The notes: generated by a model not told the origin, from the sequence alone. A stretch of 64,000 nt of DNA from Petaurus breviceps papuanus (GCA_028583685.1 JAMXIF010000048.1:25611173-25675172); one strand, 5' to 3'. Counted from the first letter of the stretch, positions 32,413 through 45,009 are shown. Numbers and translations: made by a program.

Positions 32413-35400
32413 TACTGATTCTAATGGGAGAGCCAACATGTAATAACTGTATAAATGCAAGATATTTTCTGAAAATATGGAATAAAATCTTAAAAGGTAG
32501 AATTAGGGAGGGAAGGTGGTCAGGAAGGCCTGCTGCAAAGATTAAATTTGAGCTGTTTTGAAAGCAATGAAGGAAGCCAAGAGGTGGAAGTGAGGAGAGA
32601 GAGCATTGCATACATGGGGAACAGACAGTGCTGAGGCACAGAGATGGGAGATGAAGTGTCATGTAGTTGGAATTTTAGAGTTGATGGATGGGAATAAAAT
32701 GTAAAAGGAAGGGTCCAGATTGTGGAATATTTTAAATACTAAACATAGAACTTTATATTTGATCCTGGAGGTAAAATAGAACCAATAGATCTCATTGAAT
32801 AGGCGTGAGATATAGTCAGACCTATGCTTCAGGAAAAGTACTTTGGAAGCTGAGTAGATGATGGACTGGAATGGGGAGACCAACCAGAAGGCTGTTTTAG
32901 TAGTCCAGGAATGGAGTGATAAGGGTGGTGCCATGTCAGAGGATGTAAGGGAGAGTATATGAAAGATGTTATAAAACTAGGATTGATAGGAGTTGGCAAC
33001 TATTTAGTTGTGGAAAGTGAGTGAGGAGTCAAGAATGACATAGAAATTGTGAGTTTTGGTGAATGGGGGGAAGTTGGAAGTTTGGAAGAAAGGAGACATT
33101 GTGCATTGAGGGAAGAGAATGAGTTCTATTTGGGCCATGTTAAGTTTGAGATAGGTATGGAGAATCCAGTTTGAAATGCCCAAAAGACATAGTCAAGTGA
33201 GAAATTAGGGCTGTATTTATAGATATATAAATGTGGTAAGCATAGGTATGATAATTTAACCTGTGGGACCCAATAAGAACACAGGGAGAACTAAGGATGT
33301 AATCTAAGGTTAGTGGGTATGACCTGTATAAAGAGTCTTCAGAGGAGACTACAAAGAAGCAGTCATACAAGTAGCAAGAGAACCAGAAGAGAATGATGTC
33401 ATATGAAATCTGAGGAGAATATCTCCAGGAGCAAACAGTGATTCAGTGTTAGAGGCTGCAGGGAGGTCAAGAAGGATAAGGAGGGCTGAGAAAAAGGCAT
33501 TAGATTTGGCCATTAAGAGACCAGTGGTGATTGTGTAGAGAATAGATTCACCTGAATGATGAAGCTGAAGACTAGACTGAAAAGAGTTTAAGATTGAATG
33601 AGAAGTGGGATGGCTAGGTGGCGCAGTGAAGAGAGCACCAGCCCTGGATTCAGGAGGACCTGAGTTCAAATCTGGCCTCAAGACACTTAAAACAAAAACT
33701 AGCCGTGGCCTTGGGCAAGTCACTTAACCCCAATTGCCCTACTGCCCCCCCCTCCAAAAAAAAGTGCAAAAATAAATAAATATAAAAGTATAACTTTAAA
33801 AAAAGAGAGATTAAATGAGAAAAGAGGAAATGGGGCCGCTGTGTGTTGATGGCTTTCTCAAGGATTGCATGCCAAGAGGGGGGAGGATCCATGCTGGATT
33901 ACAATTTACAGGGATGATCAACTGAGGGTTTTCCAAAGATGGTAAAGACATGATTATGTTTGTAGGCAGCAAGGAAAGACCACTTGGATAAGAAGAGAAT
34001 GAAGATTAGCCAGACAACCAGCATGATAGGAGAGCCAATCTACTGGAAAACTTAGTGGATCATGGTTACCAGGGTACATATTTTGCCTTGGGGTTTTGCC
34101 TTGGCAAAGAAAAGAAATTCTTCATTAGAGACCACAGTGGAAGAGGAGATAGTAGGGGAATATGTCTGAATGATATGAGATGAAGAGAGTAGAAAGATCT
34201 CTTGGTAAATAGCCTTAATTTTTCTGTATGGTACATGAGGTCCTCAGGTGTGAAGTTGCCATTGCAGTCTTGAGGAGGGACAAAATAATTTGGAATAGTC
34301 TCACTGTTGAGTGGGATATAGAATTAATTAGACATGTGTAAAAGTGTTGCCTGCCTTTAGTGAGGGCCCTGTGGAGATTGTGATAAATTTTTTAGTGGAT
34401 CTAATCAGCACAGTTTTATTATTTTCTTCAGCTCTGTCTAGCAGCACATTCAATGCTTATTAGCAAAGGAGCCAGATGGTAGGAATAATCCAGGGTTGCG
34501 GTTTGGCAAAATGTGATTGGTGATAGGATAAGAGACAAGGTATTCAAGAGCAGAAGATAGTGTAGAGTTGAGGTCCAGATAGGGAAGGGAGGAGAGTGTA
34601 TATAAAGTAGGGGTGATGGCTTGGGGAGGAAATGAAAAGTGGAAGGAATAGAGTTCATGGTGTGGATAAACCAGAGGTTGTAAGGAATAATGAAAATGGA
34701 ACAATGAAAGATTATGACTAGATAAAGGTATTTCATGATTTGTGAATATGGAAGTAGAACAGTTGTAAATAGTGACACAGTTAAGGATTTGACTATCCCT
34801 GTGTGTAACTGAAATGGAGTGAAGGAGTATTTCACAGGAATTGAGTAGATTGAGGGAAGTTGGACTCTTTAAAGGAGCATCATGTATTGAAATTCCCTAG
34901 CATGAAGGCATGAATTGGTGTGAGAGACTATGAGTCATTTATTGAACTCATTGAAAAAGGAATGGGAATGTCCCGAATGCTAATCAATAACTGCTGCTGG
35001 AATCTGAATTAGGCGATAAATTTGGATAGTATGATTCCCAAAGGAGAAGTTGTTGAACGATGCTGGTAGAGTCTGGAAGTGGCAGTAGAGAGCAAGGAGT
35101 TTTTTGACTCCTTAATCAATGACCAATGAATAGCCAATCCTGAAAAAGAAAAAGATAGTGAGAAAAATGGTGTCATCAAGAGAGTCAGTTTCAGTGTGTT
35201 CCAGAAGTCATAAGGGGTGAGAAAAGAAAAGGTTTACCAGAAAAGGAAGTTTGTTCATTATTAAATAGGCATATGTAGAGTCAGACAGTGGAGAAGGGGG
35301 TAGGAAGGTGAAGGGAGATCAGAGTAAAGGAGCAATTCATTGGGGTTGAGGTATGGGGTTTGTACATCAGCAAGTAGAATTCAGAATCACTGGGATGCGG

Positions 35401-36110
35401 AATATATTGGAGCTTAAGGCATGATAACCATTGAGGTAGTAAGTCAAGGCATAGGGTCAGTGGTTGGAGCAGTCTGTTGAAGGAGGCAGGTGATTGGACT
35501 TTTAAAGATACTCCTTCCTTGTGGTGGCAGTGAAGCCTCAGGTTGCCCACCTTCCTGTAGGCTGGAGCAGAGAGAAGTAAAGCCTGGGGAGTCTAGTCAG
35601 GAAACAATAGGTGGCAGTGAGAGGTAGGCCCATTGAAAATGTCTCTGAGGGTAAGGATGGAAGACTGGAGTAGGTGCCAAATTTCATTTGAAGGAAGACC
35701 CTGGGGTAAAAGAGACCAGAGAAGGGTGGCAGGGAGGGCCCTAAGGTAAAAACAGGACTTCAGTATAGTAACATACGCAGATTTATGCAAAAGGAGAATA
35801 TTGCAGTGGTATGAAGTATGAATTGGCGGTAGAAGTGGAGGTGGGAATACCAATAGACTTAAGACCATCTAGGCAGGTGGTCGTAAATTGCTGTACTAGA
35901 GTTGTGGCAGTGAGTAGGGCTGATACAAGAGCTATTGTGAAGGTAGAATTGACAGGTCTTAGAGAATGCTTAGTTATGAGAGATGAAAGAGAGTCATGTG
36001 AAATAAAAATCCAAGGTTTTAAAATGAGAGGCTGGGTAAATGGTATTAGTGGCAGAACTCATGAAGTTAGTAGGAGGAGTATGTTTGGGAGAAAAAGATA
36101 ATAAGCTCAA
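32413..36110 (-). mobile_element. Nearly full-length L2 LINE, minus strand
   Basis: About 3.5 kb once the nested SINE is removed, close to the usual L2 length of 3.3-3.4 kb. Reading 36110 to 32413, an N-terminal/UTR part leads to an endonuclease-like motif (reverse-strand 'HAFMLGNFNT' near 34880-34917, where the family has GDFN). An RT-like block follows at 33370-33500 (LLDLPAASNTESLF, where the family has LLDLSAAFDTVDH). Homology to 7590-9080 supports the assignment. Frames are broken throughout. The 5' limit is approximate. Confidence 0.75.
33605..33808 (+). mobile_element. Marsupial SINE nested in L2, plus strand
   Basis: 'gggatggctaggtggcgcag' to an extended A-rich tail. 13-bp target duplication with one difference (33592-33604 gattgaatgagaa, 33809-33821). 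Confidence 0.9.
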
Positions 36111-36289
36111 TTAAAGACATGATATTTTTGAGGTATTGGTTGAAGGTATTAGAGGGTCAGAGTTAGAAAAAGATTTTGGGATTCACCTGCAGAAATCTTC
36201 CTTATTTCTTCCTGTATGTTGAATCGATAGATTGACAATGATTACTGTGACTTTGAAGGGGATCAATTGTATTAAATATGAAGAATGCA

Positions 36290-36560
36290 TAATAATAGCT
36301 AGCATTTACATATCACTTCCCATGTGCCAGGCACTATGGTAAGCACTTTGCAGTTATTATCTTATTTGATTCTCACAATATCCCTGTGAGTTAGGTGCTC
36401 GTTATCCCCATTTTACAGTTGAAGAAACTCCAGACAGAGGCTGAGTGCCTTGCCCAGGATCATATGACTAACTAGTAAGTGATTGCAGCTGATTTTTAAC
36501 TCAGATCTTTCTTACTCCAGGTGCAGTACTTTACCCACTGCGCCACCTAGCTACTACCTC
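36290..36560 (-). repeat. THER1/MIR CORE-SINE, minus strand
   Basis: Nearly complete: 'gtgccaggcactatggtaag', 'ttgattctcacaatatccct', 'ccattttacagttgaagaaa' and a 3' boundary 'cactgcgccacctagc'. Confidence 0.85.
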
Positions 36561-36714
36561 AAGGAACTTTTAAAGGTCATCTAGTCTAACTCCTATCCAA
36601 AACATAAAACCTGCCTACAACATTTCCCCCACAAGTGATCAGTAAGTCTAGTTCCAACTTGGATTCCTTTGGCTAGAGAGAGGTCACTATTCCCTTAAGA
36701 CAGTTCTTAATGAT

Positions 36715-37250
36715 GACAAACATTTATTTAATTCCTTCTATGTGCAAAGCCTCTTGCTACATATTAGAGATAATGGACTAAGCAGCTTAGACCATTATTA
36801 GATTAGACCAATCAAGTAGGGGATAAAATATCGACCCAGTAATTGTGGTAGATAACACTACAGGTTAAGTATGTTAGAGCATTTCAAAACAAAAGTGCTC
36901 AGTTACCTCATGGATGGAAGGTATCAACTTGGTGGCAGGGAGTGGGCAGGATCCAAATAAGACTTCCTGGAGAAGAGGGACATAAGTGAGTCTTTAAGGC
37001 TTGGAATTCAGCAGGTTAGAAGGATTGGAAGCATTTTAGTCACAAAGGCATTGAGGTGGGGTAACTCATTTCCTAAAGACAGAGAACAGTCCACTTTGAC
37101 TGGAATGTTGAGAAAATGGAGGGGAATGTGAGATAAGACTAGAAAGGCAAGACATTTTGTAGAAGGCCTCGAATAATGGACAGAGGGGGATGAATTTTAT
37201 TCTGATGGCAATAGGGAGTCATTTCAAATTATTGATAAGTGAAAATCACT
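36715..37250 (-). repeat. L2 fragment, minus strand
   Basis: 'aaacatttatttaattcctt', 'acttcctggagaagagggac' and 'gatggcaatagggagtcatt' match the reversed L2. Confidence 0.65.
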
Positions 37251-37409
37251 GGAGAAAATTATAATTCATATGACTTTAGTGGTTCTTACCTTTGACTATG
37301 TGAAGAAGTTGACTTTTGTCCAGTTTGTTGCTTTCATATGCCTTTGCCTCTCAAAAGATCATTTTCTGCCTTTTTTCTTTATAATCAACTTATGTGAGAC
37401 TCATTATCT

Positions 37410-37620
37410 TGATCTCTCAGAATCCTCACCTTCTCTCAAGGCCCTGGTTAGGTGTCACTTATATGGAGTTTTTCTTTGCTCTCAACCCCACTTCTACCCA
37501 GTACTTTATATATGTGTACTTGTGTCACCCAAGTTCAGTATAAGATCCTTAAGGATAGGCAATATTCCTTTTATGACTTGATATTCTCAATGCTTGGTAT
37601 CACACTTAAGGTAGGCATAT
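37410..37620 (+). repeat. L2 fragment, plus strand
   Basis: 'ccttctctcaaggccctggt' and 'taagatccttaaggataggc' resemble the L2 3' region. The two overlapping ~100-codon frames here have no domain and lie in repeat sequence. Confidence 0.5.
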
Positions 37621-37949
37621 CTGGGGTTACCTACAGCCCTGCAGAGCCTACTTTGTGTTCTATCACTCTAGAGAGACAGTTTGTGGTCACCGAAAGTTCC
37701 ACACACCTGACTTGCCTGCATTCTAATTTTGCTTCCGGATAGGCCCCATCTGTGATCACCTGCCTCCACAGTCTCTGCATTGTCCCTGTTGGGGCACCCT
37801 CCATGCAACATCCCTTTTCCACTTTCCAGCTGTACATAATTCCTTGATGACATGGGACACTTCCACTGAGGAAGAACCCAGCAGACAATGATAACCTGTT
37901 GGAACTCATTCCTTAATGATGAAGATACTTCCACCCTGTCATACCCGTC

Positions 37950-38175
37950 CTGTTCCAATAGAGCACTGGACTTGGAGTCAACAATAAGCAAGTTCATATC
38001 TGGTCTCGCACTTAAAGGGTATAGGACACTGAGCATTCACTTCTGTCTGCCTCAGTTTCCTCATCTGTAAAATGGGGAGTAGCATCTGCCTTATAGGGTT
38101 ATATAGGATCAAATGAAATAATATTTGTAAGGTACTTTGTCAGCTTTAAAGCACCATATAAAATGTTTTTATTAT
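37950..38175 (+). repeat. THER1/MIR CORE-SINE, plus strand
   Basis: 'gcctcagtttcctcatctgt', 'aggatcaaatgaaataatat' and 'agcaccatataaaatgtttt' in order. Confidence 0.85.
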
Positions 38176-38329
38176 TATCTTCACTGACTGTTCCGTTTTT
38201 CTCCCCCCACAAAAATCCTGCTCTAAAGCTATCTAGCCCTTACACTATACTCTCTGGAATGCTTGGTTCATAGGTAGAAACTAGATTTCATCTTAAACCC
38301 TTTGCACTTTTGCTTTCTTCATCTTCTTG

Positions 38330-38584
38330 CTCTCACTAAGACCTGGTTCCCTCCTGAAGACATAGCTTCCTTGGATACTCTTTCCAGCACTGATTACATC
38401 TGATCTCCTGACTCAGAGCATTTCACTGTATGTCCCCCAAAGTCTGTACTAATCTCCCTTTATAACTCCTCCATTTCAGTGATTTCTTAATACTCTCAGC
38501 TAAACCCTACCTTTGGCAAGAAGCTGCTCGCAGTTATTAATCTTAGTGCCTTTCTTCTCAGATTACCCCTAGTTTATTCTGTAT
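38330..38584 (+). repeat. L2-like LINE remnant, plus strand
   Basis: A forward frame gives 'LLALTKTWFPPEDIASLDT', similar to the L2/CR1 endonuclease pattern SLTETWL. The following 'ttaatcttagtgcctttctt' resembles the L2 3' part. The SINE at 38598 lies inside it. Confidence 0.45.
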
Positions 38585-38597
38585 ATGTTTCTTTGTA

Positions 38598-38852
38598 AGC
38601 AGTTAGCTCAGTGGATAGAGCACTGGGTTTAGAATCAGGAAGACTCATCTTCATGAGTTCAAATATGACTTCAGATAATTCCTAGCTGTGTGATCCTGGG
38701 CAAGTCACCTAACCCTGTTTGCCTCAGTTTCCTCATCTGTAAAAATGAGGTAGAGAAGGAAATGAGAAACCACTCTAGTATCTTTGCCAAGAAAACCCCA
38801 AAATAGGGTCGTGAAGAGTTGGACATAACTGAAACAAGTGAATGACAACAAA
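38598..38852 (+). mobile_element. MAR1-type tRNA/CORE SINE, plus strand
   Basis: Head 'cagttagctcagtggataga', middle 'gtttcctcatctgtaaaaat' and the diagnostic tail 'gtatctttgccaagaaaacc' to 'gaacaagtgaatgacaac'-like sequence. Target duplication atgtttctttgta / atatttctttgta at 38585-38597 and 38853-38865. Confidence 0.9.
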
Positions 38853-39114
38853 ATATTTCTTTGTATCTTCTATGGAGGATTTACAGAAAGACACAGACAA
38901 GACTTTTTCTTTATTAGAGGGAATGACAAGGTGTACTAGTGGAAGGAGTAACCTCCTCAGTGAGATCATGACTTAGTTGGAATATGTTGAGGTATTTTTT
39001 TGTCTAAATCATTGCTTCTTATTTCATGGTACATCTGTGATCTCATTGGTTTTGCCAGAGGTAAAGCCTACAGTTAGTTTCTCCTTGTCTTCTCATCGTG
39101 TCTGATTCTTGTTC

Positions 39115-39235
39115 ATGGTTCAAGAAGCTTTGGTTCTGGAATTAGAGGACCTGAGCTACAAGCCCACCTTCCATACTTAGACATGTGTGCCTATGTGACC
39201 TTGGGCAAATCACTTAGCCTTTCTGTGCCAGAGAG
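39115..39235 (+). repeat. MIR, plus strand
   Basis: 'cctatgtgaccttgggcaaa' and 'tcacttagcctttctgtgcc'. Confidence 0.65.
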
Positions 39236-39269
39236 CCTTCAAACTAGAGGTCTTTGCCACAGAGCTCTA

Positions 39270-39440
39270 GATCACAAGATCACGGAATCATGCATTTATT
39301 GCCTTAGATACAAGGTACAGAGGAATTATGTGACCTGCCCAATGTCATACAGGTAATATCTGAGATGGAATTTGAACCCAAATCACTTTAACTGACTTTA
39401 ACTGTAACACAGTGTGCTTTTCACGGCACCATATTGCCTC
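39270..39440 (-). repeat. MIR, minus strand
   Basis: 'atgtgacctgcccaatgtca' and 'gatggaatttgaacccaaat' with a degraded 3' boundary. Confidence 0.6.
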
Positions 39441-40649
39441 CCTACAAATCTGTAATCCTATTTATCTTCATCAGAAGCTCCACCTAACATTCTGGAGGCT
39501 TGTTTTCCTCTTGGTTTCTCAGTGTTTTGTGGGTACCATTACATTACATAGGCAATATCTCTTCTTCCTTGCTCTCAATACATCATCTGTCTACTTTTTC
39601 AGTCATAACTTTCTTTGATGTTATCTTTTATCCTGCTTTTTGAATGCAACTCATTGCTCATAATATACTGAAATGTTTTCACTTTCTATTTTGTCTCTCT
39701 TTTGTACTTTAGGTGATCCACAATTTTAATTTCTCTGAGATTCTACTGTTTCATGATTCTAAGTCATATTAGAAAATGCTGGGATTTGGTTCTCAGAAGA
39801 GTTAAAATCCCATGATTTTCTGATGACTGTGGGCTGGCATTCTGACTTCACCTCTTCCCCAGAGGCTTCTGTTTTGGAGCCTTTGTCACTTAGCATTGTA
39901 TGGCTCAGCTAGCAACCAAATGTTTCCCAAAGGGTGACAGACTCCTGCCACACATTCCCATGAGTGCCGCTACTCTGTAGGAAGCTGTGCTTGTAAGAGC
40001 ACTGTTGGATTTCATTCCATATGCCTAAATAGGCCAGCATCCAGGCAACTGTGCCCTTGAATATAGCGAGTACCCTATGGGATCTGTTGAGATACATTAA
40101 CTTGTATCTGATATGACAGGTATGTCTTTGTGAATAAAGAGTTTTTGTAGACCATGTGAGTCCTGGAAGACTGTGAAAGGTTCTGAATAATTATGTGTGA
40201 AAAGTAAAAACTATAGTTTAAGAAAATATCGAAGGATTTATTGGGTAACTTTTGTTCTGATTAAACAAGGATTATCAGTTTTTACAGTGTGTTTTTGTGT
40301 GATTGTTTGGTCCCTTTTGCCAAAAAAGTATTCAAAAGTGTCATTGATGACAGGACAAATAGTCTCCAAGTCAGATGCCACTTAAAAATATGTATAACTT
40401 GGCAGAGTCATAGGAAAAAAAATTCCTGGCTGAAATGTGAGTTGAAAAAGTCACTCTCTGGGGTCACTGTGCCTTAGTATAGTGGTGACATTTTAAGAAT
40501 CTTACTTTCCAAAGAAAGCAGGTTATAAGAGAAAGAAAGTGATACTAGAGAATAAGAAAGATGGTCTTCTCTTCTTTCTTCAGTTTTGATATTCTATGCC
40601 TTCTACTTGATAATTTCGGGACATGATCTATAGCATTTTAGCTATGCAG
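39441..40649. other. Unannotated intronic stretch
   Basis: No exon or repeat recognised over about 1.2 kb. Small frames of ~60 codons show no domain. Confidence 0.4.
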
Positions 40650-40849
40650 ACACTGAAACAAGTTGGATTGTATGGGTGGTTAGGTTAATTGAATTGAAGA
40701 GAATATCCAATATAATGGTACAGTGTATCTTATTGGCATAGTGTGGTCATTCACTTACACTAAATCGAACCCTTGTAGGGGCAATTCAAAGGAGCTTCTG
40801 TTTAACTGAAAGGGATATTTTGGGGGCATCTACCAGCTATTTTAACATT

Positions 40850-41735
40850 TTGGAGACAGGAGTTATCAGGTTAAATGCAGGTGCATCTGTTTGGCAAAGA
40901 CAGTTAATGTTTCTAAATCTAAAGGATATTCCTGGCATTCCAGATGGCAAACAAGGTGGGCAAATCATCTCCTTATATCATTCTTATCAAAACAAGAAAA
41001 ACTTGAGTCATTGTAGGCTGTACCTAGGATGTGCAAAAAACACTATAAAAGGATAATCATGGTTCTGATTGAAGAAGTGACATCATTTTTGTTTTTATGG
41101 AGAAAAGAACAGTTATTGTCACCATAATTAGGCAACTTGGCAATTCATCTGTTACAGGCAAAAAAGCTCATGCAGGTTTACCCATAATTAACAGGTATAG
41201 TGTCCTGGACCAGGAAGGGGACAGTTCCACAGTACTATACCCTAATCATACCACATTTAGAAGATTTTACCAAATTTTAGGAAGAACACTAATTAGATAG
41301 AAAGTGTCCAGATCAGACAAAGGAAGTCAAGATAGTGAAGGGATCAGGATCATGCTATATGAAGATTAGTTGATGGAAATAAAAAAATTTATTATAAAAA
41401 AGAGAATCCTTCAGAAGACATCATAACTGCTTTTGAGTATTTGAAAATCTTTATGGGAGAATAAAAGACTAGATTTGATTTGCTTGATCTTTTAGGGCAA
41501 AAGTAGAAACAATAGGTAGAAGTTGCACAGGAGCAAGTAGAGACTTGAGGCAAAGAAAAATCTTCCAAATAATTATAGCTATCCAGATATGGAATGGGCT
41601 GTCTGAAGTGGTAGGTAGTGGGTTCTTCCTGACTGGAAGGCTTCAAGGAAAAATTGGATAACTTCTTGTTAGGAATATTTTAGAGTGAATCTTTGTTTAG
41701 GTATAAAGTTGTAACAGATGGTTTCTGAAATCATT
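40850..41735 (+). repeat. L3/CR1 LINE fragment, plus strand
   Basis: The 3' part 'aaaagactagatttgatttg', 'gtagaaacaataggtagaag' and 'tggaatgggctgtctgaagt' is collinear with the L3/CR1 3' end at 51740-52110. The upstream limit is uncertain. Confidence 0.6.
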
Positions 41736-41960
41736 CCTTTTTAACTCAGGGTTTGTGATTTTGGAAATTTTCCCTTCTTAGGAAGAAGAGTCTGAAGTAA
41801 GAAAGTATAACAGGAAATACCAGTGGAAGGAGTAATCAGATCAATAAGATCATGACTCTTTTGGAATATATTGGATATTCTATCCCAATATAGACTTTTA
41901 TAATAAAATACTTCTATAATTCTAAGGCTCTTTGTAGTCAGTATTAAAAATCTAAATATA

Positions 41961-42113
41961 GGGTGGCTAGGTGGTGCAGTGAATAGAGCACTGGCCCTGG
42001 AGGACCTGAGTTCTAATCCAGTCTCAGACATTTAATACTTCCTAGCTGTGTGACCTTGGGCAATTCACTTAAACCCAATTGCCCTGCCTTCCCTACTCCA
42101 AAAAGCAAAAAAA
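41961..42113 (+). mobile_element. Marsupial SINE, plus strand
   Basis: Perfect 15-bp target duplication aaaaatctaaatata at 41946-41960 and 42114-42128. It lacks a few bases after 'ctggccctgg' compared with its relatives. Confidence 0.95.
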
Positions 42114-42128
42114 AAAAATCTAAATATA

Positions 42129-42255
42129 TTTTGGGTAACAGAAGTTTAATCAGGTCATGAAGTTCCCAGCACTGGAAGTATTCTTGCAGGTGCTGAATGA
42201 CTTTTCTGATTTTTAGGATGAGATTCCTATATCAAATAGGTAGTTGGATCAAATC
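42129..42255 (+). repeat. L3/CR1-like 3' fragment, plus strand
   Basis: 'ttcccagcactggaagtatt' and 'tagttggatcaaatcatctt' resemble the L3 3' end (compare 52050-52110). The SINE splits it from sequence to the left. Confidence 0.5.
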
Positions 42256-42294
42256 ATCTTTTAAAAAAAGTTTTTTATTTTATTTATTTATTTA

Positions 42295-42448
42295 GCTTTT
42301 TGGAGGGGGGAGGGCAGGGCAATTGGGGTTAAGTGACTTGCCCAAGGTAACATGTCTAGTAAGTGTTACGTGTCTGAGGCTGGAATTGAACTCCTGTCCT
42401 CCTGACTCTGGGGCCTGTGCTTTACTCACTGTGCCACCTAGCTGCCCC
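42295..42448 (-). mobile_element. Marsupial SINE, minus strand
   Basis: 'agggcaattggggttaagtg' to 'gccacctagctgcccc'. The internal 'gtaagtgttacgtgtctgag' is typical. Left flank is TTTA-rich; no clear duplication. Confidence 0.85.
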
Positions 42449-42449
42449 T

Positions 42450-43300
42450 TAACATTCTTTTTTAAAAATAATTTTTGAGTTCCAAATTCCCTCCCTCCCT
42501 ATTTAGTCTCCCCACTCTTTGAGAAGGCAAACACTTCGATATAGATTATACATGTGTTTTCATGTGAAACATATTTCCATATTAACCATGTTGCAAAGGA
42601 GAACACAGACCAAAAAAAAAGAAGAAAAAAAGGAAAAACTCAAGAAAAATAAGATTAAAAAAAGTATGCTTCAATCTGCATTCAGATTCCATTAGTTATT
42701 TCTCTGGAGAGGGATAGCATTTTTCATCATAAGTTCTTCAGAATAGTCTTAGATTATTGTATTGCTGAGAATAGCTAAGACATTCACAGTTGATATTGCT
42801 GTTACTGTGTACAATAATCTTCTCCCGTGGCCCACTTCCCTTTGCATTAATGTTTATATAAGGCTTTCCAGTATTTTCAGAAAGCATCCTGCTTGTCATT
42901 TCTTATAGCACAATAGTACTCTATCATAATCATATGCTACAATTTTTTGACCATTCCCCCAACATCCCCTTATTTTCCAATTCTTTGCCACCACAGACAA
43001 AGCTACTATAAACATTTTGTACCTGTAAGTCCTTTTCATTTTCCTTTTTTTAAAAAAAATCTCTTTTGAATATAGATTTAGTACTGGTATTACTGGGTCA
43101 AAGAGTATGCATAGTTTTAAAGTCCTTTGGGCATACAAACTGCTCTCCAAAATGATTGAATCAGTTTATAGCTCAACTAAGAGTACATTAGTGTCCCAAT
43201 TTTTTCATGTCCTCTCCAACATTTCTTGTTTTCCTTTTCTGTCATATTAGCCAATGTGATAGGTGTGAGGTGGTATCTCAGAGTTGTTTTAATTTGTATT
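42450..43300 (-). mobile_element. L1 3' end, minus strand
   Basis: The 3'UTR reads 'tccctccctatttagtctcc', then 'ccatattaaccatgttgcaa', followed by ORF2 C-terminal text ending 'aggtggtatctcagagttg'. This is collinear with the reverse complement of 14200-15060. Confidence 0.8.
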
Positions 43301-43304
43301 TCCC

Positions 43305-43600
43305 TAGAAGGGAAGAATGGAGAGAATTTGGAACTAAAGTTTTAAAAACAAATGTTAAAAATTGTTTTTACATGCAACTGGGAAATAAGATATACAGGCA
43401 ATGAGGTATAGAAATCTATCTTGCCCTACAAGAACATAAAAGGGCAAGGGGATAAGAGGGAGGGGGTAGGGTGATAGAAGGGAGCGCAAACTGGGGGAAG
43501 GGATAATCAGAATGCATGCCATTTTGGGGTGTGGGCAGGAGAGAGATGGGGAGAAAATTTGTAACTCAAAATCTTGTGGAAATGAATGTTGAAAACTAAT
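43305..43600 (+). mobile_element. HAL1 3'UTR fragment, plus strand
   Basis: Collinear with 29870-30160, including both 3'-terminal motifs (43327-43360 and 43559-43600). No A-tail or target duplication is seen. It sits between two minus-strand L1 pieces. Confidence 0.75.
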
Positions 43601-43619
43601 CCTCTGTCTCAGTCATTCT

Positions 43620-44282
43620 TTAGGATTAGATTAGTTTCCAGTTAATTTTTAATCTGTGTCTCCATGGCCCTTTTTTGAATGTAATTTTTATTGCACTGTG
43701 ATCTGAAAAGGACATATTTAATATTTCTGTGGATCTGCATTTGTTTGTGAGGCTTTTGTGTCCTAATACATGGTCAATTTTGTGAAAGTGCCAGGTATAG
43801 CTGAGAAAAAGGCATATTCCCTTTCTGTTCCCATTCCATTTTCTCCAGAGGTCTATCTTACTTAACTTTTCTAAAATTCTATTCATCTCCTTAAACTTCT
43901 TACTAATTTATTTTTGGTTTTATTTATCTAATTCTGAGAGGGGGAAGTTGAGGTCCTCCACTAGTAATTTTCCTGTTTATTTCCCCCTGTAACTCTTTTA
44001 ACTTTTCCTTTAAGAATTTGGATCCTATATCATTTGGTGAATATGTGTTTAGTATTGTTATTATTTCACTGTATATGCTACCTTTTTAGCAAAATGTAGT
44101 TTCTCTGCTTATCTCTTTTAATTAGATTGATTTTTGCTTTTGTTTTATCTTAGATCATGATTGCTGCTGCTGTTTTTTTTAAACTGAAGTTGAAGCATAA
44201 TAAATTAGATTCTTATCCAGCCCATTATTTTTACTTTGTGTGTATCTCTGTTTCAGGTGTGTTTCTTGTGAACACCATTTTG
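43620..44282 (-). mobile_element. L1 ORF2 endonuclease-region fragment, minus strand
   Basis: The reverse strand at 43626-43886 encodes FHKIDHVLGHKSLTNKC and ILNMSFSDHSAIKITF, which match the C-terminal part of the L1 endonuclease (IDHIxGxK...SDHxAI). Truncated at both ends. Confidence 0.8.
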
Positions 44283-44296
44283 TCTGGTTTTGCTTT

Positions 44297-44456
44297 TTGC
44301 TTTTTGGAGGGGGGGGGCGGTGTAAGGCAACTGGGGCTAAGTGACATGCCCAAAGTCACACAGCTAGTTTTGTGTTAAGTGTCTGAGGCCGGATTTGAAC
44401 TCAGGTACTCCTGACTCCAGGGCCAGTGCTCTATTCACTGCACCACCTAGCCACCC
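44297..44456 (-). mobile_element. Marsupial SINE, minus strand
   Basis: Long G run near 44307-44318, then 'ggcaactggggctaagtgac' to 'caccacctagccaccccc'. Flanks 'ggttttgctttt' and 'ggttttgattttt' look like an imperfect duplication. Confidence 0.85.
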
Positions 44457-45009
44457 CCAGGTTTTGATTTTTAATCCATTCTGCTATCAGCTTCCATTTT
44501 ATGGATCAGTTCCTGCCAGAATTAATTCACTTTTAAGGTTCCTTGCAATTCTGACTAGATCCACAGAAATTTAGAGCTAGCATTAAGTTGCCCTCCTCCT
44601 TTTCCTAGTTATTTCTCTGAGCACAGAGAGTCCTGAGCACTCATGAATTTTGAGATTATTTTCTAACATTGTCAAAATGTCAAAAGAAGAAATAAATAGT
44701 CCTTTTATACATAAAAATCCATGTTTACCTGTTTCAAATCACAGAGAAATTGTCTTTGCTACTTGAAGGTCTGTACTTATTTCTCATCAATAGTTTATTT
44801 GGATATAATGAATTTAACTAAATTTTAATTGATTCCATAACAAGAATCACATAGGTAGGATTAAATAGAAATTTACTTTTCTGGTATGAAGTTTTGTCTT
44901 TTGTAGTGACTGTTGCCCAATTTAGTTGCAAAAACATCTGTTAAATATATACATGCATTATTGATACAAGAAAAAAACTGAAATGGGACTGTCCCACACA
45001 AATCTCATG
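44457..45009. other. Largely unannotated intronic stretch
   Basis: The first ~60 bases may continue the minus-strand L1. The remainder shows nothing recognisable. Confidence 0.4.

Noticed and set aside
34428-34835. 135-codon minus-strand frame as a gene
   Set aside because: It lies within a minus-strand L2; the frame is a leftover of L2 coding sequence on the pyrimidine-rich strand.
37270-38036. Several overlapping ~90-122-codon frames on both strands
   Set aside because: No domain, no splice-bounded structure, and they overlap L2 and THER1 sequence.
43305-43600. Functional purine-rich transcript
   Set aside because: It is a HAL1 3'UTR fragment matching 29870-30160.
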